Source: GCA-2705995 sp048267965
GTDB taxonomy: Bacteria; Bacteroidota; Bacteroidia; Flavobacteriales_G; Salibacteraceae
Direction: 5' to 3'
DNA length: 64,000 nt
NCBI GenBank assembly: GCA_048267965.1
Contig: JBLWWK010000003.1
Coordinates: 298,305-362,304 of the forward strand
In this document: positions 54,262 to 63,041 of the stretch, in pieces
Layout of the letters: the number at the start of each line of letters is the position of its first letter
Position numbering within the stretch: the stretch's first letter is position 1
Program-made: the position numbers and the translations under genes
Notes under the pieces: model-generated
The model's database searches: none
Told to the model about the DNA's origin: nothing
What the model saw: the letters and a program-made list of their open reading frames with translations, nothing else

Positions 54262-55278
54262 ATGCGTTATTCAATCCTATCTCTCTTGTCGGTTTCGTTG
54301 CTTTTGACAAGTTGCGCCACCTCGGTAATTCCTATCGAAGTGATGAAACCTGCTAAAACGGCTATTGATACATCGATTGTTTCTATTGGCATAGCTAACC
54401 GCGTAAATACGCAGAATGTGGTGGTTCCTGCTTATTATAACGGACAAGAGATTGGCAATTATCAATCTGCCGTTGAATTAGCGGCAGAAGAGGCCGTGAA
54501 AAACCTAGCCAACGATGTTAACGAAATTGGCAAATTCAAGGCGGTGGCCATGAAATACAAAGCGCTACCGCTCAATGCAAAGAGTATTACGGTTCCTACC
54601 AATTTAGAAGCGGTTTGCAAAGCGTATAGAGTGCAAGCTGTGGTGGCCTTAGAAACGTTTAAAGCTGAGGTAGACGTAGATTCGTACACTTCTTATTCTG
54701 CGCCTGTAGATGTAAATGAAGGTACGGTTCGGGTTCCTGTTTTCCACAATAATCAGATTATAGATTTAGAAGTGTATTGGCGTTTTTATACCTGTGTAGG
54801 AACCCAAATTCTGAACGAAAAAAGTGTTTCATCTTCAGCGTATTATGCCACGGAAGATGAAAATCCGTACGATGCAATGGCTGATTTACCCGATGGTAAA
54901 ATGAGTTTGACCCAAGTAGCCATTCGCAATGCAGGTTATTATATGATGGAGATTTCTCCGTATTGGAGTACGGTGAAGCGCACCATGTATCTTTACGGAA
55001 ACGATGATTTGTACAGAGCCGGAAAAAACGCTTACAATGGTAACTGGGACTGGGCTACTGATATTTGGTTCGAATTAACCAAACATCCTTTAAAATCGGT
55101 GGCTAAAAAAGCTACTTATAACATGGCATTAGCCAGTGAAGTGGCTGGCGATTACGATTTAGCCTTTACGTGGTTAGAGAAGTCGATTACTGCCTATAAA
55201 GACAAGAAAGCCATAGAATACAAAGCCATTTTAGAAAAGAGAATGAAAGAAATCGAATTGCTCAATTCTCAATTTTAA
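54262..55278 (+). CDS. DUF6340 family lipoprotein
   Basis: 338 residues with lipoprotein signal (SLLSVSLLLTSC, Cys17). The body, with IEVMKPAKTAIDTSIVSIGIANRV and a C-terminal TPR-like part (KAGKNAYNGNWDWATDIWFELTKHPLKSVAKKATYNMALASEVAGDYDLAFTWLEKSI type), matches DUF6340, a Bacteroidota envelope family without known role. It follows accC by 3 nt, which may just reflect a shared transcript. Iterated motifs at 54591 and near-copy at 54798. Confidence 0.8.
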   Translation: MRYSILSLLSVSLLLTSCATSVIPIEVMKPAKTAIDTSIVSIGIANRVNTQNVVVPAYYNGQEIGNYQSAVELAAEEAVKNLANDVNEIGKFKAVAMKYKALPLNAKSITVPTNLEAVCKAYRVQAVVALETFKAEVDVDSYTSYSAPVDVNEGTVRVPVFHNNQIIDLEVYWRFYTCVGTQILNEKSVSSSAYYATEDENPYDAMADLPDGKMSLTQVAIRNAGYYMMEISPYWSTVKRTMYLYGNDDLYRAGKNAYNGNWDWATDIWFELTKHPLKSVAKKATYNMALASEVAGDYDLAFTWLEKSITAYKDKKAIEYKAILEKRMKEIELLNSQF

Positions 55279-55293
55279 TCAAAGTTTTAAGCA

Positions 55294-55326
55294 AAAAAAA
55301 GCGGAAGATTTTCTTCCGCTTTTTTT
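55294..55326. terminator. bidirectional terminator
   Basis: Stem AAAAAAAGCGGAAGA / TCTTCCGCTTTTTTT, 15 bp, loop of three T, between the converging DUF6340 and peptidase genes. T tracts on both strands. Confidence 0.92.
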
Positions 55327-55338
55327 ATGTTGAATTTC

Positions 55339-57678
55339 TTAGTTGAGATGCTTTTCAACGTAGTTGATCACCTTTTCGATAAGGTGAATTCTATCCATAC
55401 CACCCACATTGTGTTTGTGACCCGGGTACATAAAGAAATCTACTTGAACGCCAGCATCTACCGAAGCTTTCAAGAATTTCATGCTGTGTTGAGGAACTAC
55501 CACGTCATCGTCTGTTCCGTGAATGAGCAATAAATCGCCTTTAAGTTCACCTGCTTTATTTAATACCGATGTTTTTTCAAAACCATCTGCATTGGTGGCT
55601 GGCGTATCCATGTATCTTTCTGTGTACATTACTTCGTATAAACTCCAATCGGTAACAGGCCCACCGGCTACACCTACCTTAAATACATCTGGGTAATTGG
55701 TCATTAAGCTAATGGTCATAAACCCACCATAAGACCAACCATGAACGGCCATTTTATCGGCATCTACATAGCTTAACGATTTTAAATAATCGACACCAAC
55801 TAATTGGTCTTTCATCTCTAATTGACCTAGTTGACGGAAAGTGGCTTGTTCAAATTTTGCTCCTCTGTGGTAACTTCCTCTGCCATCGAGTGTATAAACA
55901 ATATAGCCTTGATTGGCTAAATAATGCATCCAAAGTGAAGCACCGTTTAACCAGCTATCGTTGATGAGCTGAACATTTGGGCCGTTGTACACATACACTA
56001 GAACAGGATATTGCTGTTTCTTATCGAAATTGTGTGGTTTAATAATGCGAGAGAAGAGTTTGGTTCCGTCTTCTGCTTTAAGCTCTACTATTTCGGTTTG
56101 CCCTAATTGATAGTTATTGTAAGGGTTTTCGGGAGTAACTAAGGCTTTTCTTTTTCTGTTTTTAACCGTAATTAAATCTAATTGATAAGGTGTTTCGGTA
56201 GATCGGAAGGCATCTAAAATATACTCGGCATTAAAATTCACTTTCCCTGAATGAACGCCTCCTTTTCCAGAAAGTTGGTAAACTTTAGTTCCTTTAAAAG
56301 AACTACCAGAAGAAATTCCGATAGAGTTACCCGTATTCACCTCTAAAGAGATTTCATAGATGTGTTGTTGAATAGATTCTTGTTCAATTCCTGAGAAAAT
56401 AAGTTTTTTACCGTGGTGGCCTAGAATATCTTCCACAATCACATTTCGAGTAGAAATGGTGTGAAGCACCTTATCATCTTGAGTGATGTAATCGAATTGT
56501 CTTACCCCATTTTTCTCGTGAGTGTAGAGATAATCACCGTTTTCTAAGAAATAAACGGGTCGATCTGGGTGAACGTATTTATCGTCTTTTTGGGTTAACA
56601 CCGTTTTTATAAAATTACCAGAAACACCATCGTATTTATTCAGTTGCAATACATTTTGATCTCTGTTAAGCTCAATAGTGTAGATAAATTTATCGGTAGG
56701 ATCCCACGCAATGTTGGTAATGTATTCACGCTCTTTCCATTGATTTTCTAGGTAAACCACATTGTTTTGTGGCACATCGTAAATACCAACTAATACTTGC
56801 TCGCTTTCTTGGCCAGCCATCGGATATTTTACGGTTTTATTCTCAGCATAATCGGCTAAGAAATTTGGAAGCGGATAATCTTGAACAGCGCTTTCATCGT
56901 TTCTGTAAAAGGCTAATTTGGTTCCATTGTTCGACCAGAATGTACCTTTTTCAATTCCAAATTCGTAGCGGTGAACCGCTTTACCAAAAGAAATTTGTGC
57001 GTTTTGTGCTTGAATTTGATGGTTAACTCTTTCAGAATGAGCTACCATCATTTTTTGTACTTCGGCATCGCTGAGGTTGTCTTCTTTGGCCTGGCGTTGT
57101 AGATCCATTCGATAAAAATCGAGGCTGCGTTTTAACTCTTGTACGTTTTCTTGACCGATGGCGATTTCGGTTCCTTCAGAATTGGTAATAAAAAGCTGAT
57201 TACCTTTTGTGTAGGCCGCATTAAAAGAGCTAGTAGAAATATCGATACCTTCTGCATCTGCTGGGAAACGATAATGGCGCGTGAGCTTTTTAGTCTCGGT
57301 AGAGTAGCTAACTAACCCTCGTTTTTTAGGTGTAAGAAAGTAAAAAGTAGTGCTATTGTACCAGTGAATTCGAGGGAAACGCTTAATCTTTGCTGAATCT
57401 GGAAGTTGGTTGTTGAGTTCAGAAATGGCTAAAACCAATTCTTTTTCTTGGTTAACCGCAGCCGCTTTGTAAAGAGCGGTAGCATCGCCTTCACCATCGA
57501 TAAACCAATAACTGTTGGTAGAAGGAACCCAACCGTACTGTGGCCATGTTTTTAAACGTAAATTGGTGTAAGGCCCTATTACAGATTCTTGTAATGTGAG
57601 CTCTCGATCTTGCGCCTGAACTGGAGATAAGGGTAAAACGATAAGCGCAATTAGCAATATGCGAAGAGATTTTAGCAT
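55339..57678 (-). CDS. S9 family prolyl oligopeptidase / dipeptidyl-peptidase IV type
   Basis: 779 residues with a signal peptide (SLRILLIALIVLPLSPVQAQ). An eight-bladed-propeller domain (about 40-520) and an alpha/beta hydrolase with Ser in HGWSYGGFMT near 648, Asp in IHGTDDDVVV near 722 and His in GHKHNVGG near 752. Removes Xaa-Pro dipeptides from peptides in the periplasm. Motifs NGASLWMHYLANQGYIVYTLDGRG are the DPP IV oxyanion and catalytic surroundings. Confidence 0.92.
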   Translation of the reverse strand: MLKSLRILLIALIVLPLSPVQAQDRELTLQESVIGPYTNLRLKTWPQYGWVPSTNSYWFIDGEGDATALYKAAAVNQEKELVLAISELNNQLPDSAKIKRFPRIHWYNSTTFYFLTPKKRGLVSYSTETKKLTRHYRFPADAEGIDISTSSFNAAYTKGNQLFITNSEGTEIAIGQENVQELKRSLDFYRMDLQRQAKEDNLSDAEVQKMMVAHSERVNHQIQAQNAQISFGKAVHRYEFGIEKGTFWSNNGTKLAFYRNDESAVQDYPLPNFLADYAENKTVKYPMAGQESEQVLVGIYDVPQNNVVYLENQWKEREYITNIAWDPTDKFIYTIELNRDQNVLQLNKYDGVSGNFIKTVLTQKDDKYVHPDRPVYFLENGDYLYTHEKNGVRQFDYITQDDKVLHTISTRNVIVEDILGHHGKKLIFSGIEQESIQQHIYEISLEVNTGNSIGISSGSSFKGTKVYQLSGKGGVHSGKVNFNAEYILDAFRSTETPYQLDLITVKNRKRKALVTPENPYNNYQLGQTEIVELKAEDGTKLFSRIIKPHNFDKKQQYPVLVYVYNGPNVQLINDSWLNGASLWMHYLANQGYIVYTLDGRGSYHRGAKFEQATFRQLGQLEMKDQLVGVDYLKSLSYVDADKMAVHGWSYGGFMTISLMTNYPDVFKVGVAGGPVTDWSLYEVMYTERYMDTPATNADGFEKTSVLNKAGELKGDLLLIHGTDDDVVVPQHSMKFLKASVDAGVQVDFFMYPGHKHNVGGMDRIHLIEKVINYVEKHLN

Positions 57679-57683
57679 AGATT

Positions 57684-58418
57684 TTAGTTTTCTGTTTCTT
57701 GTAAGGTTAATTTGAAGAGATAATGATAGTTTTCACCTTCGTATAAGATTTCGGTATAAAACTGGTTCTTTAAAGCGATTTCGGCAAGGTTTCTTGGGTC
57801 TATAAATAACCAATCGAATTTGGGGCTTAATTGCTTTTTGTATTCGATGCGGTAGTTCACTTCACCGTAGTAGTTTTTGTTAGCATTAAAACGAACAGAG
57901 CCATCGGGTTGCTCAAAAATGTAGATAAGATCAGAAGAATCGAAAATGATTTGTCCGCCAGGTTCTAACAAAGTTTTGGCATGATCGAAAAACGCATCTA
58001 TATTTTCTACAGATCCTACTAAGCCGAAGCCATTCATAAGTAAAAGCAAGGTGTTGTATTTACCGCGGTTAAAATCGAAATACGAGCTTTCGTAAACGTT
58101 GTGTAAGCCTTGGTTTTTCATTACTTCAACGCCTCCTTTTGAGATGTCGATAGCAGTAACGTCAAGACCTAAATTTTGCAAATGTAAAGCGTGGCAGCCG
58201 CTTCCGGCACCTATGTCTAGTACGCTTCCTTGGCAATTGCGAAGGGCAATTTTTTCGATGGTAGGCATGCCTGCCCAATTTCTAAACAAGTAAGAAACAG
58301 GGATAATGTCATCTTCGGCAACATCTGAGTGTACAATGATGTCTTCAGCACCTCGATCGTGATAAAAATCGAGCATGGCTGTACCAAAAATATCCGTGTT
58401 AAGTGTCTTTTCAATCAT
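57684..58418 (-). CDS. class I SAM-dependent methyltransferase
   Basis: 244 residues. Glycine-rich SAM motif VLDIGAGSGCHALHLQNLGLDVTAIDISKG near residue 70, then the LLLMNGFGLVGSVENIDAFF core and IIFDSSDLIYIF. Target unknown. Its stop is 6 nt before the peptidase start, suggesting co-transcription, though the peptidase has its own signal. Confidence 0.85.
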   Translation of the reverse strand: MIEKTLNTDIFGTAMLDFYHDRGAEDIIVHSDVAEDDIIPVSYLFRNWAGMPTIEKIALRNCQGSVLDIGAGSGCHALHLQNLGLDVTAIDISKGGVEVMKNQGLHNVYESSYFDFNRGKYNTLLLLMNGFGLVGSVENIDAFFDHAKTLLEPGGQIIFDSSDLIYIFEQPDGSVRFNANKNYYGEVNYRIEYKKQLSPKFDWLFIDPRNLAEIALKNQFYTEILYEGENYHYLFKLTLQETEN

Positions 58419-58435
58419 TTAGTGTGGATTCAACT

Positions 58436-58454
58436 AACAAAATTAACTTTTGTT
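58436..58454. promoter_or_regulatory. divergent promoter palindrome upstream of methyltransferase gene
   Basis: AACAAAA-TTAAC-TTTTGTT, a 7-bp inverted repeat that contains TAATTTTG on the minus strand (19 nt from the methyltransferase ATG) and a partial box in the other direction. It could be a promoter or operator. Confidence 0.4.
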
Positions 58455-58532
58455 ATTAAATGGATTAGCCATCTGAATTGTACTTTCGGTTTTAATTTAA
58501 TTAACTTCGAATTTCAGAATTAAAGCACCCGT

Positions 58533-58787
58533 ATGCTGAAAAATAGAAAAAACATCTTGTTGCTCTTTTTTGGTTTAGTCATCTTGTTTTTTGCTTATTT
58601 CAGTTATCAGCAAAATAAGATTATTGGTCTGCTTAATCAAGAAATTATCAAGTTAGCCAATCAGCGGCAAAAAACTATCTTGGAGAAGTATTCGCTTCAA
58701 AAAGAATTAGATAGAGTACAAGATTCTTTGCAGTTAACGGTTTTAGATTCTACCGAAAAGATGCAAAGGGTTAAAAACGAAGAGTGA
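58533..58787 (+). CDS. small coiled-coil membrane protein
   Basis: 84 residues: one N-terminal helix (ILLLFFGLVILFFAYFSY) and then a predicted coiled coil (LNQEIIKLANQRQKTILEKYSLQKELDRVQDSLQ). No family recognised. FtsL/FtsB-like shape, but no sequence match can be claimed. Its 3' end overlaps the dinB stop on the other strand by 17 nt. Confidence 0.65.
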   Translation: MLKNRKNILLLFFGLVILFFAYFSYQQNKIIGLLNQEIIKLANQRQKTILEKYSLQKELDRVQDSLQLTVLDSTEKMQRVKNEE

Positions 58788-59853
58788 GTTGCTGCTCGCT
58801 AGTTGATTGATCTATTTTTTCTAAGTTTTTTACTGATATTCCCAATAACCGTACCGACCAACCTTCTTCAAAATTTCGTTCTAATAGCGTTTGTATTGTA
58901 TCTATTATTGTTGCTTTAGAATGGGTGGGTTTTTCGAGGGTAATACTCCTAGAAATAACTTTAAAATCTTCGAATTTTATTTTCAGGGTAAGTGTGGTTC
59001 CTTCTACACGCGCACTTTTTAGTCGATTTTCTAAGGTGGCAGCAATTTTATCGAGTTCGAGAAGCATGGCTGCTTGAGAAGTAAGATTTTGAGTAAACGT
59101 GTTTTCGGCTCCTACCGATTTGCGCTCTCGATTGGGGGTAACTTCTCGGTTATCAATGCTTCTAGCAATCGAGTAATAGTGAATACCCGCTTTACCAAAG
59201 GTGTTTTTTAAGAACTCTAATGATTTCTTTTTTAAATCGTTACCCGTTTTAATCCCAAGTAAATGCATTCGGTCGGCCGTTTTTTTGCCCACTCCGAAAA
59301 ATTCTTCAATGGGCAATTGGTCTACAAATTTTTGCGACTTATCGGGGTGAATTACAAATTGTCCGTTAGGTTTATTGCGGTCTGAAGCCACTTTGGCTAA
59401 AAACTTGTTTTTGGCAATTCCAGCAGAAGCGGTTAACCCGGTTTCTTTAAAAATATCGGCTCTAATGTTTTCGGCTATATGCGTGGCCGAGAGTAAGTTT
59501 TTTTTGTTAGCCGTTACATCTAAAAAAGCTTCGTCTAAAGAGAGTGGTTCTACCCAATCTGTGTATTGGTAAAAGATGTTTCTAATTTGTTGAGAGACTT
59601 CTTTGTAGCGTTCAAATCGTGGCCTTACAAAAATGAGATAAGGGCATTTTCGAGCGGCAATACTAGAGGGCATGGCACTGCGAACACCAAATTCTCGGGC
59701 TTCGTAACTAGCTGCTGCTACTACTCCTCGTTGTTTAGAACCGCCCACGGCAATGGGTTTACCTTTCAATTCTGGGTTGTCGAGCTGCTCAACAGAAGCA
59801 TAAAACGCGTCCATATCTACGTGAATAATTTTTCGACTTTTTTCTTCTGCCAT
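58771..59853 (-). CDS. dinB: DNA polymerase IV (Y-family)
   Basis: 360 residues. Translesion polymerase. Catalytic acids in DMDAFYASVEQ (residue 13 region) and EPLSLDEAFLDVT near 105; palm motifs RGVVAAASYEAREFGVRSAMPS; helix-hairpin-helix region FGVGKKTADRMHLLGI; little-finger domain ends EEGWSVRLLGISVKNLE. The beta-clamp motif QLTLRF is at the C terminus. ATG at 59851-59853. Confidence 0.95.
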   Translation of the reverse strand: MAEEKSRKIIHVDMDAFYASVEQLDNPELKGKPIAVGGSKQRGVVAAASYEAREFGVRSAMPSSIAARKCPYLIFVRPRFERYKEVSQQIRNIFYQYTDWVEPLSLDEAFLDVTANKKNLLSATHIAENIRADIFKETGLTASAGIAKNKFLAKVASDRNKPNGQFVIHPDKSQKFVDQLPIEEFFGVGKKTADRMHLLGIKTGNDLKKKSLEFLKNTFGKAGIHYYSIARSIDNREVTPNRERKSVGAENTFTQNLTSQAAMLLELDKIAATLENRLKSARVEGTTLTLKIKFEDFKVISRSITLEKPTHSKATIIDTIQTLLERNFEEGWSVRLLGISVKNLEKIDQSTSEQQLTLRF

Positions 59854-59999
59854 GCAGCTTCAAAGTAAAGCAAAATCACATTTTTATAAACAGACCACAA
59901 AGTTGTTTTCTCATCATAAATTAGAATTTTGCGCATAAAAATCACAAGAAAGTAACCACTATAAGGCTGGCTACTGCTAGATTTGAAAAAAAATAGAAT

Positions 60000-62111
60000 A
60001 TGTCTTTTTCGTCAACCATAGCCCAGCAACTTCAACTTCAAGAGAGAAATGTAACTCAAACCCTCCAGTTGTTAAGTGAAGGAGCCACAATTCCGTTTAT
60101 TGCGCGTTATCGTAAAGAAGTTACGGGCAATTTAGACGAAGTTCAAATTGAAGACATTGATAAGTTAGCTAAGCTGTTAGAAGCTTTTCAGCAGCGTAAA
60201 GAATACATTCTAAAATCGATTGAAGAGAAAGGAAAACTCACCGATGAGCTACGCCAAGAAATAGAAAATTGCACCGAAGAAACTACTCTCGAAGATTTGT
60301 ATTTGCCCTACAAATCGAAACGCAAAACCCGCGCAGACAAAGCTAAAGAGCAAGGATTAGAACCTTTGGCTAAAATGTTGATAAGCCAAAATTCTGATCA
60401 CATTTTTAACAATCTAGATCGGTTTACTCAAAATCTTTCTGAAGACGAAGCCTTAGCAGGCGCTCGAGATATTATTGCAGAATGGCTTAACGAACGCCAA
60501 TTCTTGCGTAACAAAGTGCGGTTTGCCTTCGAACGGTATGCGACTATAAAAAGCAAAGTGGTAGGAACCAAAAAAGAAGAAGCACAACAGTTTTCTGATT
60601 ATTTCGACTTTGAAGAACCCTTAAAAAGATGTCCTTCTCACCGGTTATTGGCCATCAGAAGAGGAGAGCAGGAGGGGTTTTTGCGTGTTTCGATACAACC
60701 AGACGAAGAAAGAACATTGCAAGAATTGAATCGTGTGGTACTTAAGAATCGCTCAGAATGTGCTTCTCAAGTAGAATTGGCTGTTAAAGATGCTTACAAG
60801 CGCTTGCTAAAACCATCGATAGAAAACGAATTTGCTAAAGCATCGAAAGAGAAAGCAGACCAATCAGCTATTGATGTTTTTGCTAAAAATCTACGACAAC
60901 TTCTAATGATGGCTCCGTTGGGTAGTCAACGAATCTTGGCCATCGACCCTGGGTTTAGAACGGGTTGTAAATTGGTGTGTTTAGACGAGTCAGGAAACTT
61001 AAAACACAACGAAAACATTTATCCGCATCCGCCTCACAACCAAAAAGGAAAAGCTCAAGCCAAAATTGCACAATTAGTTAACTCGTTTAAAATTGATGCT
61101 ATTGCCATTGGCAACGGAACAGCAAGCCGAGAAACCGAAGAGGTGGTTCGCAAAACACGTTTCGATCGAGATCTCAACGTTTTTATTGTTAACGAAGCAG
61201 GGGCGTCTATTTATTCTGCTTCAAAAATTGCGAGAGAAGAATTTCCGAACTACGATGTTACCGTTCGGGGAGCGGTTAGTATTGGCAGGCGCTTAATGGA
61301 TCCGTTAGCTGAATTAGTGAAAATAGAGCCTAAGTCGATTGGAGTAGGACAGTATCAACACGATGTGGACCAAAAATTATTGAAAGAACGCCTTGATTCG
61401 GTGGTGGTTTCTTGCGTAAACGCTGTAGGAATTGATGTAAATACAGCCAGCAAACATTTGCTTACTTATGTGAGTGGAGTAGGACCTCAAATTGCCCAGA
61501 ACATTGTGGATTTCCGAAAAGAAAACGGACAATTTACGAGTAGGCAGCAGTTGCTTTCTGTGCCTAAATTGGGAAAGAAAGCCTTTGAGCAAGCAGCCGG
61601 GTTTTTGCGTGTGGTAAATGCTGAAAATCCGTTAGATAATTCTGCTGTTCACCCCGAGCGATACGCTTTAGTGAAAAAGATGACGTCTCATCTAAACTCA
61701 ACAATTGCAGAGCTTATTGGCAATGAAAAATTGGTAACCCAAATCGATGCGAAAGAATACGTTTCAAGCTCGGTGGGAATTCCTACGATTGAAGATATTA
61801 AGAAAGAATTACTGAAACCGGGGCGAGACCCTAGAAAGCAAATTAAAGTGTTCGAGTTTGCGAAAGGTGTTAGCAAAGTTTCTGATCTTCAAGAGGGTAT
61901 GGAACTACCAGGAATCGTAACCAATATTACCAATTTTGGCGCCTTTGTAGACGTGGGCGTTAAGCAAGATGGTTTGGTGCACATTTCGGAAATGGCGCAT
62001 CAGTTTGTATCCAATCCGGCCGATGTGGTTACACTTGGGCAACATGTGAAAGTAAAAGTGTTATCGATTGATAGTCAGAGAAATAGAATCGCTTTTACTA
62101 TGAAATTGTAA
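60000..62111 (+). CDS. tex: Tex-family RNA-binding transcription accessory protein
   Basis: 703 residues. N-terminal helical region ATIPFIARYRKEVTGNLDEVQ, Tex YqgF-like nuclease-fold (RILAIDPGFRTGCKLVCLD), helix-hairpin-helix (VDVNTASKHLLTYVSGVGPQIAQNIVDFRKENG type) and a C-terminal S1 domain (GMELPGIVTNITNFGAFVDVGVKQDGLVHIS, about 633-703). Tex binds RNA and affects transcription and pathogen fitness; its precise role is not settled. An exact GGTAGGAACC lies at 60560 and an inverted motif pair follows its stop. Confidence 0.96.
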   Translation: MSFSSTIAQQLQLQERNVTQTLQLLSEGATIPFIARYRKEVTGNLDEVQIEDIDKLAKLLEAFQQRKEYILKSIEEKGKLTDELRQEIENCTEETTLEDLYLPYKSKRKTRADKAKEQGLEPLAKMLISQNSDHIFNNLDRFTQNLSEDEALAGARDIIAEWLNERQFLRNKVRFAFERYATIKSKVVGTKKEEAQQFSDYFDFEEPLKRCPSHRLLAIRRGEQEGFLRVSIQPDEERTLQELNRVVLKNRSECASQVELAVKDAYKRLLKPSIENEFAKASKEKADQSAIDVFAKNLRQLLMMAPLGSQRILAIDPGFRTGCKLVCLDESGNLKHNENIYPHPPHNQKGKAQAKIAQLVNSFKIDAIAIGNGTASRETEEVVRKTRFDRDLNVFIVNEAGASIYSASKIAREEFPNYDVTVRGAVSIGRRLMDPLAELVKIEPKSIGVGQYQHDVDQKLLKERLDSVVVSCVNAVGIDVNTASKHLLTYVSGVGPQIAQNIVDFRKENGQFTSRQQLLSVPKLGKKAFEQAAGFLRVVNAENPLDNSAVHPERYALVKKMTSHLNSTIAELIGNEKLVTQIDAKEYVSSSVGIPTIEDIKKELLKPGRDPRKQIKVFEFAKGVSKVSDLQEGMELPGIVTNITNFGAFVDVGVKQDGLVHISEMAHQFVSNPADVVTLGQHVKVKVLSIDSQRNRIAFTMKL

Positions 62112-62128
62112 CTTCATAAAAGTTAAAA

Positions 62129-62179
62129 TCGGTTCCTACAGAAAAGCTGATTTTGGGTATAAATAACGGTAGGAACCGA
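62129..62179. repeat. inverted pair of the iterated motif after tex
   Basis: TCGGTTCCTAC (62129-62139) and GTAGGAACCGA (62169-62179) are perfect 11-base reverse complements 29 nt apart, in the convergent gap between tex and the GIN lipoprotein gene. The geometry is that of paired uptake sequences that double as terminators in Haemophilus. A short T tract (CTTTTTCG) follows on the plus strand. Confidence 0.75.
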
Positions 62180-62231
62180 ATGCTGCTTTTTCGATGTTTT
62201 TCTGTTAATTGATTGAAAAAGAGGAAGGAAA

Positions 62232-62948
62232 TTAATTCTCGTTTATGATTTCTCCACGACCATTGATTTGAGAAACAACATTCGGAAAGCCTTTGTAGAT
62301 CACATCTCCCGAACCGTTAATAATTACATTCAATTCTTTTTGAACACGAGTGCTTAAATTACCCGAGCTATTGAGCGCTACGCTCACCGTATCTGCCGGC
62401 ATTTCAAAAGCATGTATATCTCCAGATGCGTCTACAATGTTTTGAAAATGAGTAGTATATCCGTGTAGTGTAAGGTCGCCAGCATTCGATAAATGAGTAG
62501 AAAGGTGATGCGTATTTACCGTTAAATCAATGTCTCCGTAGTCTGAAGAAATTACCGTTAAACTATCTAACTCTAAAATTTCTTCGCTGTACACATCTCC
62601 AGATCCTGAGGCAATTATGGTGCGTAAAGTAGGAGTGGAGATAAAAAATCGAATGCCTGTATTATTATCGATGCAACGGTTAAAGAAAAGGTGAAGTTTG
62701 CCGTTGTTCACATCAGAGCTAATTCTACCTACAATATTGTCTTGCGCCACTACCTTAACTACTGGTTTTTCTAGGGTTGTGTCTAGGCGGATGTAAGCAT
62801 CTGCTGGCATAGAAAGTTCGATGGTGTGAAATGCTTCAACTTCTCGGTTTTGGTTCCATCGATCGCCACGCGCTTCTACACAATCGTCTTTATCACAGGC
62901 AATGAAAACAAGTGCGCAAAGACTAAAAATCAGGATTTTCATATTCAT
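62232..62948 (-). CDS. GIN-domain (DUF2807) lipoprotein
   Basis: 238 residues from ATG 62946-62948 (a second ATG is two codons further on). Lipoprotein signal (ILIFSLCALVFIAC). The body is a repetitive beta-helix-like head_GIN_lipo domain (EAFHTIELSMPADAYIRL, TIIASGSGDVYSEE, NSSGNLSTRV, INGSGDVIY), common in Bacteroidota outer envelopes. No activity is known. Confidence 0.85.
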   Translation of the reverse strand: MNMKILIFSLCALVFIACDKDDCVEARGDRWNQNREVEAFHTIELSMPADAYIRLDTTLEKPVVKVVAQDNIVGRISSDVNNGKLHLFFNRCIDNNTGIRFFISTPTLRTIIASGSGDVYSEEILELDSLTVISSDYGDIDLTVNTHHLSTHLSNAGDLTLHGYTTHFQNIVDASGDIHAFEMPADTVSVALNSSGNLSTRVQKELNVIINGSGDVIYKGFPNVVSQINGRGEIINEN

Positions 62949-63026
62949 ACCAACGCAAATATCTGAAAGATCGCATAAATACAACCGAATTCTTGAAAAT
63001 GTGTTTTATCAAAATTGCGGAAGGGC

Positions 63027-63035
63027 TATTTTTGC
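63027..63035 (+). promoter_or_regulatory. -7 promoter element of miaE
   Basis: TATTTTTGC matches TAnnTTTGC and ends 6 nt before the ATG at 63042, another nearly leaderless arrangement. Confidence 0.5.
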
Positions 63036-63041
63036 GGCATT

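Larger units (their letters stand above)
7133..62177. repeat. dispersed iterated decamer GGTAGGAACC (21 exact copies)
   Basis: Exact copies start at, plus-strand sense: 7133, 9073, 10647, 30477, 37364, 42103, 45414, 50649, 60560, 62168; as the complement GGTTCCTACC: 8633, 16505, 20695, 24826, 26905, 41415, 44284, 44775, 46413, 51340, 54591. GGTAGGATCC (either strand) occurs at 1472, 3340, 13956, 18803, 53799, 56695, and GGTAGGAGCC at 10767, 22539, 28099, 30830, 59107. Longer copies often read CGGTAGGAACCG, with CGGT/ACCG arms. Three exact copies are intergenic, eighteen are in genes. Counted by eye, so a copy or two may be missed. Confidence 0.85.

Noticed and set aside
7133..62177. GGTAGGAACC as a palindromic restriction or methylation site.
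   Set aside because: It is not a true palindrome, and the eighth base varies, which fits poorly with a simple type II site; a non-palindromic methylase cannot be excluded.
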